From the NCBI RefSeq assembly GCF_023169885.1, contig NZ_AP025516.1, positions 558,001-622,000 on the forward strand: a stretch of DNA of 64,000 nt. Direction: 5' to 3'. A program made the position numbers and the translations under genes. This document shows positions 50,323 through 60,119 of this stretch, in pieces. The DNA is from Desulfofustis limnaeus (GTDB lineage Bacteria; Desulfobacterota; Desulfobulbia; Desulfobulbales; Desulfocapsaceae). A model generated the notes under the pieces. It worked only from the letters and a program-made list of their open reading frames with translations, did not search any database and was not told the DNA's origin. How positions within the stretch are numbered: position 1 is the stretch's first letter; each line of letters opens with the position of its first letter.

Positions 50323-51477
50323 TTACCCGTTGACTTTGGTGGGCGGCAAGAAGGTGATGACGACCACCGCCAGCAGCGGTACCGCAGCAATAGCTGCCAG
50401 GACCGGTTCGATGGTGAAGATATCGGCGCATTTACCGATCAGCGGGGTGGTGACACCGCCGAGGCCGTAGGCGAAACCCATCATCAGGCTAGCCACCATG
50501 GACCTGCCCTTCGGGGCCAAGGTCTGGGCCATGGTGACGCCGAGCGGCAGCGGGGCCAGGACAAAAGCGCCGGCCAGGAGCGCCGCCGGGTAGACCCAGA
50601 TGCCGTTAACCTGCAGCAACAGCCAGAGGGTCGGGGGCATGAGCAGAAACGAGACCAGCAGAACCGGCCTAAAACCGATGCGATCGGAGATGTGGCCGGA
50701 GAGCAGCCCGCTGGCGGTGCCGGCCAGCAGGAACAGTGCGTAGATCCCGCCGGCCGTGACCACGCTGAAGCCGATGCCGACAAAATGCACCGGCATAAAA
50801 GTGAGGAAGGACTGGCCGACGACGGCGCGCAGAAACATCACCAGCCAGATGAGGGAGACCGGTTTCCAGGCATCTCCCAGACTTTCCTTGATGGCGCCGA
50901 AGAAACCGAAATTTCTCAGGCCTTCGCTTTGCGGTCGGGGAATCAGGCGGGCCAGCAGAACCATGATCAGCAGACCGAACAACATGGTAGCCGGCATGGC
51001 CGTCAAACCGAAAGAAGCCACATACCAGGTGATGAACAGCGGCCCGAGACCGAAGGCCAGTGTGCCGCCGGTGTTGAAAATAGACATGGAAAAACCGGCA
51101 TTACGTCCGGCGTAGAGCGGTATCATGCCGGTAACCGATGGATGGAACATGGCCGAGCCGATGGAACCGAGCGTGACGAACAAGAGGAGCAGCCAGAAGT
51201 TGGGGGCCAGGCCGGAGAGCGGGATGAAGATTACGGGTAACGCCAGGCCGGTAAAGATAAAGACACGGGTGGGATAGCGATCGGCCAGATAGCCGACCGA
51301 GGGCTGAATGATGAAGGCCATGAGCCGGATAGTGCCGGCGATGATGCCGACCTGGGTCAGCGAGAGACCGAGTTTGTCAACGAACAGCGGGAAAAGCGGG
51401 TTGATGAACGAGCTGTAGAAATCTCCGGTAAAGTGGACCAGGGTCAGCGCGAAGAGGATTTTTAGGTTGGCAGACAC
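50323..51477 (-). CDS. MFS transporter (Fsr-like)
   Basis: 384 residues with about 12 helices. HFTGDFYSSFINPLFPLFV at the start, the helix 2-3 loop GYLADRYPTRV, and FHPSVTGMIPLYAG resemble the fosmidomycin-resistance/sugar-phosphate-like MFS branch. Fosmidomycin targets Dxr, also encoded in the window, but the distance makes this a coincidence as far as I can tell. Substrate unknown. Confidence 0.82.
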   Translation of the reverse strand: MSANLKILFALTLVHFTGDFYSSFINPLFPLFVDKLGLSLTQVGIIAGTIRLMAFIIQPSVGYLADRYPTRVFIFTGLALPVIFIPLSGLAPNFWLLLLFVTLGSIGSAMFHPSVTGMIPLYAGRNAGFSMSIFNTGGTLAFGLGPLFITWYVASFGLTAMPATMLFGLLIMVLLARLIPRPQSEGLRNFGFFGAIKESLGDAWKPVSLIWLVMFLRAVVGQSFLTFMPVHFVGIGFSVVTAGGIYALFLLAGTASGLLSGHISDRIGFRPVLLVSFLLMPPTLWLLLQVNGIWVYPAALLAGAFVLAPLPLGVTMAQTLAPKGRSMVASLMMGFAYGLGGVTTPLIGKCADIFTIEPVLAAIAAVPLLAVVVITFLPPTKVNG

Positions 51478-51760
51478 GGTGAGGCTCCAAAAAACAAGAC
51501 CGGCTCAGCGCCGGAAAAAGGCGTCGGGAGTTCCGGCGACAGGCGGCAACTATATATCCTTTGCCTTCCCGTTACCACTAGAAAAGAATCGGTTGCGGCC
51601 ATGATGGGGCTTGCCTTTTGTGCGCCGATGCGCCATAACTTGCCCTTTTACCAGAGAGACAGACGGCCGTGCGGACAGTGGTGGAGTGCGTCATCGCCGC
51701 GGACAGGAAGGATGATACCCGGCTTCCGCTACGAGCGTTCGTCGGGAGGAACGCGAAATC

Positions 51761-53908
51761 ATGGGGAAGGGCGCAGGTTCAGCGACAATCGACTATCGAC
51801 CGGATATAGACGGTCTGCGTGCCGTTGCCGTTCTCTCCGTATTTGCCTTTCATCTCTTCCCTGAACGGTTGCCCGGCGGATTTCTCGGGGTAGACATCTT
51901 CTTTGTGATCTCGGGCTATTTGATCACGTCGATCATTGTTCGGGAAAACCGGCGGGGGATTTTCTCTTTTTCCCGCTTTTATGCCCGCCGTATTAAGCGG
52001 ATTTTTCCGGCGCTCTTCTTTGTCCTGCTGGTATCGGCTCCGATCGGCATTCTGCTGCTGATCCCGGAGACGTATACCAACTTCATGGCGTCGGCACGCT
52101 ACGCCGCCGGTCAGTTGGCCAATTTCTTCTTCTCGCGTGAGGTCGGCTACTTTGAGGAAGGGTTTTCCGGTCAACCGTTGTTGCATACCTGGTCGCTCGG
52201 GGTCGAGGAACAGTTCTACCTGTGCTGGCCGCTTTTTATCGTGTTCTGTTTCTGGTTGGTGCGCCGGCAGGTGGTCGGCCCCCGATCGTTCCCTGCGGCC
52301 GATCCGCAACGACGTACCGATACGATCGAGCAATCGGCCTTTACCGGTCGGCGGTTTATTTTTGGGGCCTTCCTGGTCTTGGCCGTGGTCTCGTTCGTTG
52401 CCTGTTTCATCCTTGCCGAGAGAGACCCACAACAGGCGTTTTACATGTTTTACAGCCGGGCGTGGGAGTTCTGCGTCGGTGGTGCAGTGGCCTTGTTCCC
52501 GGCTACGGCGGCACGCCGCTCGGCGCTTGCCGGCTGGGTGGCGACGGCCGGGCTGGTACTGCTCGGTTACAGCTTCCTACAGGTTAACCAGGATTATCTT
52601 GGCGGCTCATTTCTCCGTTTCGGCGTCTTGTTGCCCTGCCTCGGCGCCGCTTTTCTGATCTGGGCCGGCACCGTTGCCAGCCCGGCGAATCGGCTGCTGG
52701 CCGGGCCCGTCCCGGTGGCTATCGGCAAGATCTCCTATTCGCTTTACCTCTTTCACTGGCCGATAATCATTTTTTACAAGGTGGCCTTCGACCGCCATGA
52801 AATCCAGCCCGTTCCCGCCCTCATTATCGTTGCCGCTTCTCTGATACTGGCTACACTCAGTTACTTTCTGGTGGAACAACCGGCTCGCAAGAGTCGCTGG
52901 CCCGATAAACGGGTCTTTGCGGTCGGATTGCTGGTGATCGCTGTTTTCGCCTCCAGTTTCAAGTTGTTGGAGAAATACGGTCAGGCATCCTGGCGGATCA
53001 CCGCCTATGCCGAGGCGGCGGCCAGAGAGCCGAAACGGGTACCGGCGGGATGCCACCAGATGGAGATGGACGGTGTTCACTACCTAGACTGTGACGTGTC
53101 CGGTCGTGATGATGCGCCGAAGATCGCCCTGGTGGGCGACAGCCATGCCCCCCACTACCTGCCGGCTCTCGTTTCCTGGGCCGAGGAAAACGGCTACGAC
53201 GTCATCTTTCTCGGGGTCGCCGGTTGTCCGATGCTGCTTGGCGATGTGCGGATCGACAGTACCATCGATGCCGAGCATGAAGAGCAATGTTCGGCAGCGC
53301 TGCCTTTTTTTGCCGAACAGGTCGTTACCGATCCTGCTGTTGAAATGGTGCTGATCGCCCAACGTTTCGACCTGTTCTATGACGGCAAGGGGTATCTCAA
53401 TACGAATCGACGCTATTTTTTCAAGGACGAATCGGGTGGGGTGATCCGGGAGCATACGGAGTATTTCCGCGATCGGCTGGCCGAGACCGTTGCCGGTATC
53501 AGGGCCTTGGGTAAGGAGGTGGTTTTGCTCAAGCAGGTACCCCTTTTTGGCAGCATCGATGCCTGCGTCTGGGAGCCCCGTCTGAAGAGTATGCTGTCGC
53601 GCGAACGGCTCTGCCAGTACGATCCGTCGTTCATCGAGAAATGGCAGCGGCCGAGCATTACCTTTGTGGAGGAATTCGCCCGGAGTCACCAGGTTCCGGT
53701 GATCGATCCGTTTGCCTGTCTTTCCTCGCCGTTACATGGCGGGGTCAATATCTATGGCAATATCGATCATCTCAACGCCCACGGCTTTGTGGCTCTCATC
53801 CCGTGCATCTCCCGGGAAATGGACGTTTTGCTGGAGAACCTCGCCGGGTCTGAGAGCAGACAGCAGAGCACGGCGGAAACCATGAGGACCGACGATGCAG
53901 GTTATTGA
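51761..53908 (+). CDS. Membrane O-acyltransferase with C-terminal SGNH domain
   Basis: 715 residues of the OafA/YrhL acyltransferase-3 family. N-terminal domain (about 10-400) of ten or eleven helices with DYRPDIDGLRAVAVLSVFAFH and FFVISGYLIT. The C-terminal periplasmic SGNH domain (about 440-690) has VGDSHAPHYLPAL (Gly-Asp-Ser) and DHLNAHG (Asp-x-x-His). Such proteins O-acetylate LPS, peptidoglycan or exopolysaccharide. ATG 51761 has GGGAGG about 11 bases upstream. It overlaps the next gene by 14 bases. Confidence 0.88.
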   Translation: MGKGAGSATIDYRPDIDGLRAVAVLSVFAFHLFPERLPGGFLGVDIFFVISGYLITSIIVRENRRGIFSFSRFYARRIKRIFPALFFVLLVSAPIGILLLIPETYTNFMASARYAAGQLANFFFSREVGYFEEGFSGQPLLHTWSLGVEEQFYLCWPLFIVFCFWLVRRQVVGPRSFPAADPQRRTDTIEQSAFTGRRFIFGAFLVLAVVSFVACFILAERDPQQAFYMFYSRAWEFCVGGAVALFPATAARRSALAGWVATAGLVLLGYSFLQVNQDYLGGSFLRFGVLLPCLGAAFLIWAGTVASPANRLLAGPVPVAIGKISYSLYLFHWPIIIFYKVAFDRHEIQPVPALIIVAASLILATLSYFLVEQPARKSRWPDKRVFAVGLLVIAVFASSFKLLEKYGQASWRITAYAEAAAREPKRVPAGCHQMEMDGVHYLDCDVSGRDDAPKIALVGDSHAPHYLPALVSWAEENGYDVIFLGVAGCPMLLGDVRIDSTIDAEHEEQCSAALPFFAEQVVTDPAVEMVLIAQRFDLFYDGKGYLNTNRRYFFKDESGGVIREHTEYFRDRLAETVAGIRALGKEVVLLKQVPLFGSIDACVWEPRLKSMLSRERLCQYDPSFIEKWQRPSITFVEEFARSHQVPVIDPFACLSSPLHGGVNIYGNIDHLNAHGFVALIPCISREMDVLLENLAGSESRQQSTAETMRTDDAGY

Positions 53909-54530
53909 TTTGAGCCACACCCTGGAGACCGGTATGCCGGTCTATCCGGGGACCGAGCCGCCGACCATCGACCTTGCCGCAACGATCGGGGAACAGGGTT
54001 ATCTGGAGCGACGGCTCACGCTCTGGTCACATACCGGTACGCATCTGGACGCGCCGGCCCATGTCATTCCCGCGGGCGCGACGTTGACGGGGCTGGATCC
54101 GGGTACCTTTGTCGGCCAAGCGTTTTGTGTTGATTGTACGGGCCTGACCGGTGCCGAGATCGGCATCGACCAGGTCCGGGCGGTCGCCGATCGTCTCGTC
54201 GGCCAGGCTTTCTGCTTGCTGCAGACCGGCTGGAGCCGCTTGTGGGGTACGAGTCGGTATTATCGGGACTATCCGTTCCTCAGCCAAGAAGCTGCTCGGT
54301 GGCTGGCGCACTCAGGGCTTCGGGGCGTAGGCATCGATGCCATCTCGGTGGATCGAATCGACTCGGAGAGCTTGCCGGCGCACCGGGTACTGCTCGGCGC
54401 CGGCTTGGTGATTGTTGAAAACCTGACAAACTTGGCGGCCCTTCCCAGGTCTTCATTCCTTTTTTCCTGCCTGCCCTTGAAGATTGCCTCCGGCGACGGC
54501 TCTCCGGTACGGGCCGTGGCCATCCTGTAA
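53895..54530 (+). CDS. Cyclase/kynurenine formamidase-family hydrolase
   Basis: 211 residues of the PF04199 family. Metal-binding HTGTHLDAPAH (His46, His50, Asp52, His56) and start MQVIDLSHTLETGMPVYPG. Family members include kynurenine formamidase KynB and isatin hydrolase. No tryptophan-catabolic genes adjoin, so the substrate is open. The start overlaps the acyltransferase gene by 14 bases. Confidence 0.86.
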   Translation: MQVIDLSHTLETGMPVYPGTEPPTIDLAATIGEQGYLERRLTLWSHTGTHLDAPAHVIPAGATLTGLDPGTFVGQAFCVDCTGLTGAEIGIDQVRAVADRLVGQAFCLLQTGWSRLWGTSRYYRDYPFLSQEAARWLAHSGLRGVGIDAISVDRIDSESLPAHRVLLGAGLVIVENLTNLAALPRSSFLFSCLPLKIASGDGSPVRAVAIL

Positions 54531-54567
54531 GGACGGCGCGCGGCTGTTTGGTAGGGTGAGCGGCTAA

Positions 54568-57500
54568 TCAAGAGTAGGGGCGTTTGGCGTCGATTTTTTC
54601 CAGATCGTGCAGATAGGTCTCGTGTCGATCCAGGTAGAAGGAAAGCGCTCGCGAAAAATCTTTGCCCACCAATCCATCGATGAAGAACTGGCTGATTTCC
54701 TTGTACCGTCGCAATACCAGTTGGGAACGGTAGAAAATCAGCCATTCCTCCCGGGTCATTTCCTCGGCTAGATGGAGCAACGCCTTGCGTGCCCGGGGCT
54801 GGTAAAGCCAGAAATGCATCAGATCGAGGGCGTTGACGATGAGCAGCGCCCCTTGCTCACGCGCTTCGTAGTTGAGCGTCTCCAGCATCATCTTCGGTGT
54901 CTGCATGATGTCCAGTACGTCTTCTTCCGGATACATCAGGTCCAATCGTGAGAATACGGCGAACAGCTGAGATATTTTCGAGCGGTAGGCGGCCAGTCGC
55001 GCCTTGATGTTGATTTGCCGGTCGGCCAGGCCCTCGATGGCGGCGGCAACGCAATCGGAGGCCAGTTTGGAGATGATGGCGGCCCACTTCTGCAACTCAC
55101 CGGCCACATCGATGACCCCGAAGAGATGCATGGCCTGACCGAAAACCATATTGAACAGCACTGCCAAAGGGATGGCGAGGATGGATCGGAAGAAATTGCC
55201 GATGGCGGCGTTGCGCGGCAGTCCGCGGAACGTGTTGTGGCTGGATATATAGATGCCGTTGGCCACGCCCATGACCGTGTAAAGCAGGATCGGATTAGTG
55301 GCGGTGGTGATGCCGAAGGTGCGGTCCAGCATCACCGTTTTGACCAGGAAATCCAGCAAGGGGACGGAAAAGCCGGTATAGAGCAGGGAATCGGCGATGC
55401 GACTCCAACTGACAAGCGAGTTCCACGGCAGCAGAGGCGAACGGCGCAAACCGCCACCACCGAGTACCGATTGAATGATGTTGCGTAGACCGGTGATCCC
55501 GAACCAGATAACCGCCCCGAAATAGGCGAGCAACCACCAATCCTTGGTGAGCCAGAAGGTGAGAAAAGCGGGGATAAAGCCGATGAGAACCTTTAGCGAG
55601 TTCTTCAGATGGGTATTCAGGTAGGACCAGTGACCGGTGATCCCTTGATCTTCGCTCGTGGGGCCGTTTTTGCCGTTGTTCGCTGCCACCTGACTGGAAC
55701 CGCCGAGGGTGGCAATATTGCCGTCTTGTCCCGGATGGACGGTAAAACCGTCCAGGGTCCAATCCTGCCAGCTGCCGTTGCGGATGGTGAGCAGGCGGCT
55801 GAGTCGTGATCGACAGGAAGGGGGGCGTCCGGGAGCATCCGGGTCATGGCAGGGGAGATGGGTGTTTTTTGTCAGGCGGGCGGTGACCGGCAGAAGGGAG
55901 CGTGCCTTGCGCGTTACTTCGGTCAGCGCCGCTTTTCTGGATCGGACCGGCAATGTCTCCAGCACCACCAGTCCCATGCCGTGCTGATGTTCCGCTTGGC
56001 CGGTGGAACTGGAGCCGATACGGGAGCCGAGGGTTCGTTTGGTGTAATAGGCATGGAACGTTTCCAGATCATAGAGGATATCGAACAGGTCCTGTTTGCG
56101 TTTGGCACCGAGTTCGTACTCGGTTTCCAGTCGCTGACGCAGGGGGCGGTGGACCGGCAGCCGATCAATGCTCTTGCGCAGGCTCATCCGCCGATCTTCG
56201 TAGTCCCAGATGATGTCTCGGATGGCGCGCTTGAGGCCGATGACGTTGTCCTCGTTCAAGGCCTTCTGCAGTCCGCCGATGAGGCGATAATAGCGGTCCG
56301 GGCTGGTGAGGTCGACGGCAACACCGCTGGTGTAGCGGCAGTCGGCGGCGGTGTCGGTGATTATTCCGTGGGCGGCGTCTTTGAGGTTGTAGATCTCGAT
56401 ATGGCTGATCCGTCCTTCTCCGGCATAAAGGATTTCCAGTGTGTCTTGGACGGAGAGGTTACCCAGATTGAGGGTCAAACGGGAACTGGTATGCAGCGTC
56501 ATCAGCCGGTTGATCAGTTCCTTGGGGGTGAGCCTGAGCAGGTCGGGAACCTCTGGACCGTCCGATGGACGTGATGGATCGGAGACCTCCGGGTTGCGGC
56601 AGGGGGTCAGATAGTGTTCGATGATCGTTTCTACCGTCATCGTCCGGAGACGGTTCAGCACTTGTCGGGGTGACTCGTTGTCTCCGCCTTGATCCTCAGC
56701 GCACTGCTGCTGCAGTCCGTTAATCCGCTGACGGATCTCCGGCAAGAGTCCCTGATAAATAAATCGGGCCAGATGCTGCAGGGAGGGCTGGCCGCTGCCG
56801 ACAAACTCGATGAACGATTCCTGGCTCAAAGGATCGAGGAAGATGCCGAGTTCGCTTTTTAGTTCGGATAGATGACGACTGTTGAAGGCAGCCAGGACAG
56901 CAAACACGTATTGGTGCTGATAATGGGACACGGCTTGGCCTTGCTCCATCAGTCGGGATACCGCTTCTTCCTGGAGGAATTTGAGAAAGGCCTGGTTATG
57001 GCTGAAACCGTGGGGTTCCCAGGTAAAGCGAACGTATTTATCGCGGAATCGAGCCGACAGTTCGATGCCCACCTGGACTCGTATATCGAGGATCGCACTG
57101 GCCTCGATCAGTTCCTCGATGACCTCGCTGGTGACAAAGTTGTAATACACCACGGTGAGATTACGGATCCCCTTGATCCAGGCGTCCATGATCAGGTGGG
57201 TGGGCGTCTTCCGGCCCTTGGTGTAGGCGTCGTGAACCCGGTCGTCGAAGGAGAACTGATTCCACTCTTCGGGCATCTCCAGCAGGTGAAACCTGGCCAG
57301 CTGGGCCCTCACCAGCCGTGGGTTGCCGGTGGAGACCATACGAAAGTCATGAGCCAGTTTGAGTTGACGCAACCGGTTGTCACGGCTGCGCAACAGCTCT
57401 TTCATGATCTGTACCAGGACTCGTGCCGTGTTTTTGCGCAAGGGGATGGTGGGCGAAAGAAATACCTCGTCGCGCAGAGAACGTAGAGCCTTGATACGAT

Positions 57501-57774
57501 CGTTGGCGGTGCCTTTATGGAAAGTGCCGAGAAGGCTGGCGATGGCGTAAGCTATGCGGAGACCTCTCGGCGCCGCCAGTTCTTTGATGCCCTGGGGATG
57601 CATGTGCTCGGCGAGGAGTGAACGCAGAACCTGTGAATCGCTCTCTCGATCGAGAACATCATTAACGATTTCAAGGAGATTGTAGTCGTTCTTGTCGAAG
57701 AGGACGGCAGCGGGGCGTTGGTCGCGCCGGGGTGGGCTGGGGGGGCTGGTCTCCGCTGGTGGCTCTACGGTCAT
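54568..57774 (-). CDS. Large unknown membrane protein
   Basis: 1068 residues, not recognised. The first 580 or so are soluble and helix-rich with many charged residues (for example QIMKELLRSRDNRLRQLKLAHD and RLETEYELGAKRKQDLFDIL). A low-complexity linker follows (about 590-720). Then come about five hydrophobic segments (about 735-905), including HLKNSLKVLIGFIPAFLTFW and PLAVLFNMVFGQAMHLFG, and a soluble tail ending HETYLHDLEKID. No catalytic motif is evident to me. It converges with the cyclase gene and is followed by envelope genes, suggesting an envelope role. Confidence 0.7.
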   Translation of the reverse strand: MTVEPPAETSPPSPPRRDQRPAAVLFDKNDYNLLEIVNDVLDRESDSQVLRSLLAEHMHPQGIKELAAPRGLRIAYAIASLLGTFHKGTANDRIKALRSLRDEVFLSPTIPLRKNTARVLVQIMKELLRSRDNRLRQLKLAHDFRMVSTGNPRLVRAQLARFHLLEMPEEWNQFSFDDRVHDAYTKGRKTPTHLIMDAWIKGIRNLTVVYYNFVTSEVIEELIEASAILDIRVQVGIELSARFRDKYVRFTWEPHGFSHNQAFLKFLQEEAVSRLMEQGQAVSHYQHQYVFAVLAAFNSRHLSELKSELGIFLDPLSQESFIEFVGSGQPSLQHLARFIYQGLLPEIRQRINGLQQQCAEDQGGDNESPRQVLNRLRTMTVETIIEHYLTPCRNPEVSDPSRPSDGPEVPDLLRLTPKELINRLMTLHTSSRLTLNLGNLSVQDTLEILYAGEGRISHIEIYNLKDAAHGIITDTAADCRYTSGVAVDLTSPDRYYRLIGGLQKALNEDNVIGLKRAIRDIIWDYEDRRMSLRKSIDRLPVHRPLRQRLETEYELGAKRKQDLFDILYDLETFHAYYTKRTLGSRIGSSSTGQAEHQHGMGLVVLETLPVRSRKAALTEVTRKARSLLPVTARLTKNTHLPCHDPDAPGRPPSCRSRLSRLLTIRNGSWQDWTLDGFTVHPGQDGNIATLGGSSQVAANNGKNGPTSEDQGITGHWSYLNTHLKNSLKVLIGFIPAFLTFWLTKDWWLLAYFGAVIWFGITGLRNIIQSVLGGGGLRRSPLLPWNSLVSWSRIADSLLYTGFSVPLLDFLVKTVMLDRTFGITTATNPILLYTVMGVANGIYISSHNTFRGLPRNAAIGNFFRSILAIPLAVLFNMVFGQAMHLFGVIDVAGELQKWAAIISKLASDCVAAAIEGLADRQINIKARLAAYRSKISQLFAVFSRLDLMYPEEDVLDIMQTPKMMLETLNYEAREQGALLIVNALDLMHFWLYQPRARKALLHLAEEMTREEWLIFYRSQLVLRRYKEISQFFIDGLVGKDFSRALSFYLDRHETYLHDLEKIDAKRPYS

Positions 57775-57932
57775 CGGTCGATCCGGCTATCTTCTGGAAA
57801 TCGCTGCTTCTCTTCACGGCAGAGTAGCCTGTTTCGGTGAGCTATTCAATGAATATGATGGTGAACAGGGTGGAGTCGGAAGATACGGTGTCTCGATCCG
57901 GCTGTGCTTGTTCGAACCTGACCGGTGACAGG

Positions 57933-60107
57933 TTACCCCCTGCTGTCGATGGTGACGTCGAAGCGGTCAAGTTGAATCCTGGCATCACGGCCGGCACCGA
58001 TGAGGTGAAAGGAAAATGCCTGCCGCGCCTGTTCGTTGGTGAAGGAAAAATCGATGGAACAGGTCTCACCCTGATGGAGAACGGGAAAGGATGGGGGTAC
58101 GATGGCGGTGACTTCGTGTTCGAACTGGCGCAGTATCAGCTTCAGGGAAACGCCGTCAGGAGGTGCCGACAACGCCTGCAACGCGATGCTCACATGTACC
58201 GTCGAGCCCTCGGGAAAGTCGAGGTACTGGGCTCCGACCAAGTTGTCTGCCCATTCGTTGGTAATCGTCTCTGGCAGATCCCGCAATTGTCCGTCGGCAA
58301 AGCGCAACGTCTTCACCGGTGCCCCGGCCAGGTTACGGTCAAGCTGTCTGGCCATGGCGACCAACCGGTCGGTCTGATCGGTAGGCGCCTCAGAGAATGA
58401 AGCGGAGCGTGGACCGACTATTCCGGTCTCGGACCAGACCCGGCAGCTGCCGTCTCGGCTGCACTCGTACAGGTCGCCGTCGGCGGTTTGCCAGCGCAGG
58501 AAGCCGCCGGTGTAAGAAACCATGTCTCGGGGGGCGTGGTAGTCGCGAAACAGGCTCCGGCCGATAACACCCTCCGGGATGGGTAGACCGAGATAATCAA
58601 GAATCGATAGCTCGATGTCCACCAGCCCGTAAGTCCCCGGCTTGACACGAGGCAGTTGGTGGCTTTCCGGCGGTACGACCAGTGCCAGCCCCCAGCTGTT
58701 GGCCCAGCCGACCCCCTCGGCGCCGTGGGATTCATCCGAGGTGATCAGTACCAGGGTGTCCTTCAGAACGTTGTTTCGCCGTAGCTCGGAGATGAACCGA
58801 GCCAGTGCTTGATCCAGGTGGGCGATGGCTGCCGCCCGCCGGGATCCATAGCGGCGTATGGCTTCCTCGTCGGCGGCATAGGGCTGGTGGGTGGCAACCG
58901 TGAGCAGAGAGAGAAACCAGGGCTCGTTCTGCTGCTGCAGGGTTTGTATATAGCGGCTGGCTCCACGGAAAAAATCGTCGTCGGTGGTGCCCCAGATAAA
59001 GTCGGTGTCTACTCGCTCGCTAAACCATTCAAGACCGTAAACGTGCGCGAATCCCATGGTCGGCATGGCTTGGTCCTTGTTCATGAAGGCCAGCGGGGCC
59101 CCTTGCAGGTAATGGGTCTGCCAGCCGTGTTCGGCCAGCTGCGCGGGCAGGCACTGGGCGGCACGATCCGGGGCAGACTGCAGCTCGAAGGCCTTGGGCG
59201 TGTCATACGAAAGTTTGCTGAAATCACCGCAATGAATGGCGTACAGGCCGCGGATGGTCTGGTGGCTATGCGCGACGAAGTCGGGGACGAGCATTGCCTC
59301 CGGGGTCGCCGACGCCAGTTCTTTCATTTCCAAGGCGGGTGTCTGTTCTCCGACGAGCCGGCGGATATCAGGCAGGAAGATGCCGGGCACGCCTTCAAGC
59401 ACTACCAGCAGCACGTTGGGGCGGTGTTGTATCGCGGCGTTGGTGGCCAGCAGCGGTTGACCGGCCAGATCGGCCCTTCTGAGGGAAGCCGGTAAAACGA
59501 CAGCTGGCGCATCAGCCCTGCCCCAGTCGTTTCCTGCCAGGGCATCGGCGATGAGCCAGTGCAACGCCTGATAGCGGGCCAGGGTGCTCTGGTCCGGTTG
59601 CGCGGCGGTGATGGAGCCGTGCAGGGCTAACAGCAGTGGCAGCGCCAGCAGGCCGGTCAACAGGGGTTTGGCGGAGCAGCGAGGTCGCGGTGCCACCATG
59701 GCGACCACGGTCGCCACGCTCATGACCGAGGCAAACCAGGGTGCGAAGAGATGAAATCCGTCGAGGCTGTTGCGAACAAAGGAAGGATCGAGCAGATAAA
59801 TCCCATCCTGCCAACTGGGTAACCGTTGTACCGCTCCCGCCAGCTCTGCGGCACTGATTTGGAAGGTCAGCCAGCAAAGCAGCAAGAGGCCGCGCAATGG
59901 CCGTGGTGCATACCAGCAGAGTAGGAAACAGGCAGCTGCCGTGGCGAGATCGGAGACCAGTCCGGCGGGTTGATTCAGGCCGCTTCCCCAGAGTCGCCAG
60001 AAGAGGGGCAGCAGCAGCGGGGCAAGCAGCCACAGCCAGGTGGGCCGGAGTGCTTGCTGCACCGTTCGCTTTTGCCGGCCCGGACTGGTTGTAGGGGGCG
60101 CATTCAT
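57933..60107 (-). CDS. LtaS/OpgB-like sulfatase-fold membrane enzyme
   Basis: 724 residues: four or five N-terminal membrane helices (about 20-190), then an extracytoplasmic alkaline phosphatase/sulfatase-fold domain (about 225-560). NVLLVVLEGVPGIFLP opens the domain (metal-binding Glu), with SHQTIRGLYAIHCGD holding the nucleophile Thr, and ITSDESHGAEGVGW completing the metal site. The family transfers phosphoglycerol (lipoteichoic acid synthase; OpgB on periplasmic glucans). A C-terminal beta-rich domain (about 600-724) is added. It lies 12 bp after the GH17-GT2 gene, so decoration of its glucan is the likely job. Confidence 0.8.
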   Translation of the reverse strand: MNAPPTTSPGRQKRTVQQALRPTWLWLLAPLLLPLFWRLWGSGLNQPAGLVSDLATAAACFLLCWYAPRPLRGLLLLCWLTFQISAAELAGAVQRLPSWQDGIYLLDPSFVRNSLDGFHLFAPWFASVMSVATVVAMVAPRPRCSAKPLLTGLLALPLLLALHGSITAAQPDQSTLARYQALHWLIADALAGNDWGRADAPAVVLPASLRRADLAGQPLLATNAAIQHRPNVLLVVLEGVPGIFLPDIRRLVGEQTPALEMKELASATPEAMLVPDFVAHSHQTIRGLYAIHCGDFSKLSYDTPKAFELQSAPDRAAQCLPAQLAEHGWQTHYLQGAPLAFMNKDQAMPTMGFAHVYGLEWFSERVDTDFIWGTTDDDFFRGASRYIQTLQQQNEPWFLSLLTVATHQPYAADEEAIRRYGSRRAAAIAHLDQALARFISELRRNNVLKDTLVLITSDESHGAEGVGWANSWGLALVVPPESHQLPRVKPGTYGLVDIELSILDYLGLPIPEGVIGRSLFRDYHAPRDMVSYTGGFLRWQTADGDLYECSRDGSCRVWSETGIVGPRSASFSEAPTDQTDRLVAMARQLDRNLAGAPVKTLRFADGQLRDLPETITNEWADNLVGAQYLDFPEGSTVHVSIALQALSAPPDGVSLKLILRQFEHEVTAIVPPSFPVLHQGETCSIDFSFTNEQARQAFSFHLIGAGRDARIQLDRFDVTIDSRG

Positions 60108-60119
60108 GGGGGTGCTGTG

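Noticed and set aside
50323-51477. Functional link between the Fsr-like MFS gene and dxr
   Set aside because: Fosmidomycin resistance exporters resemble this protein, but the genes are 48 kb apart and the similarity is to a broad branch, so no link is claimed.
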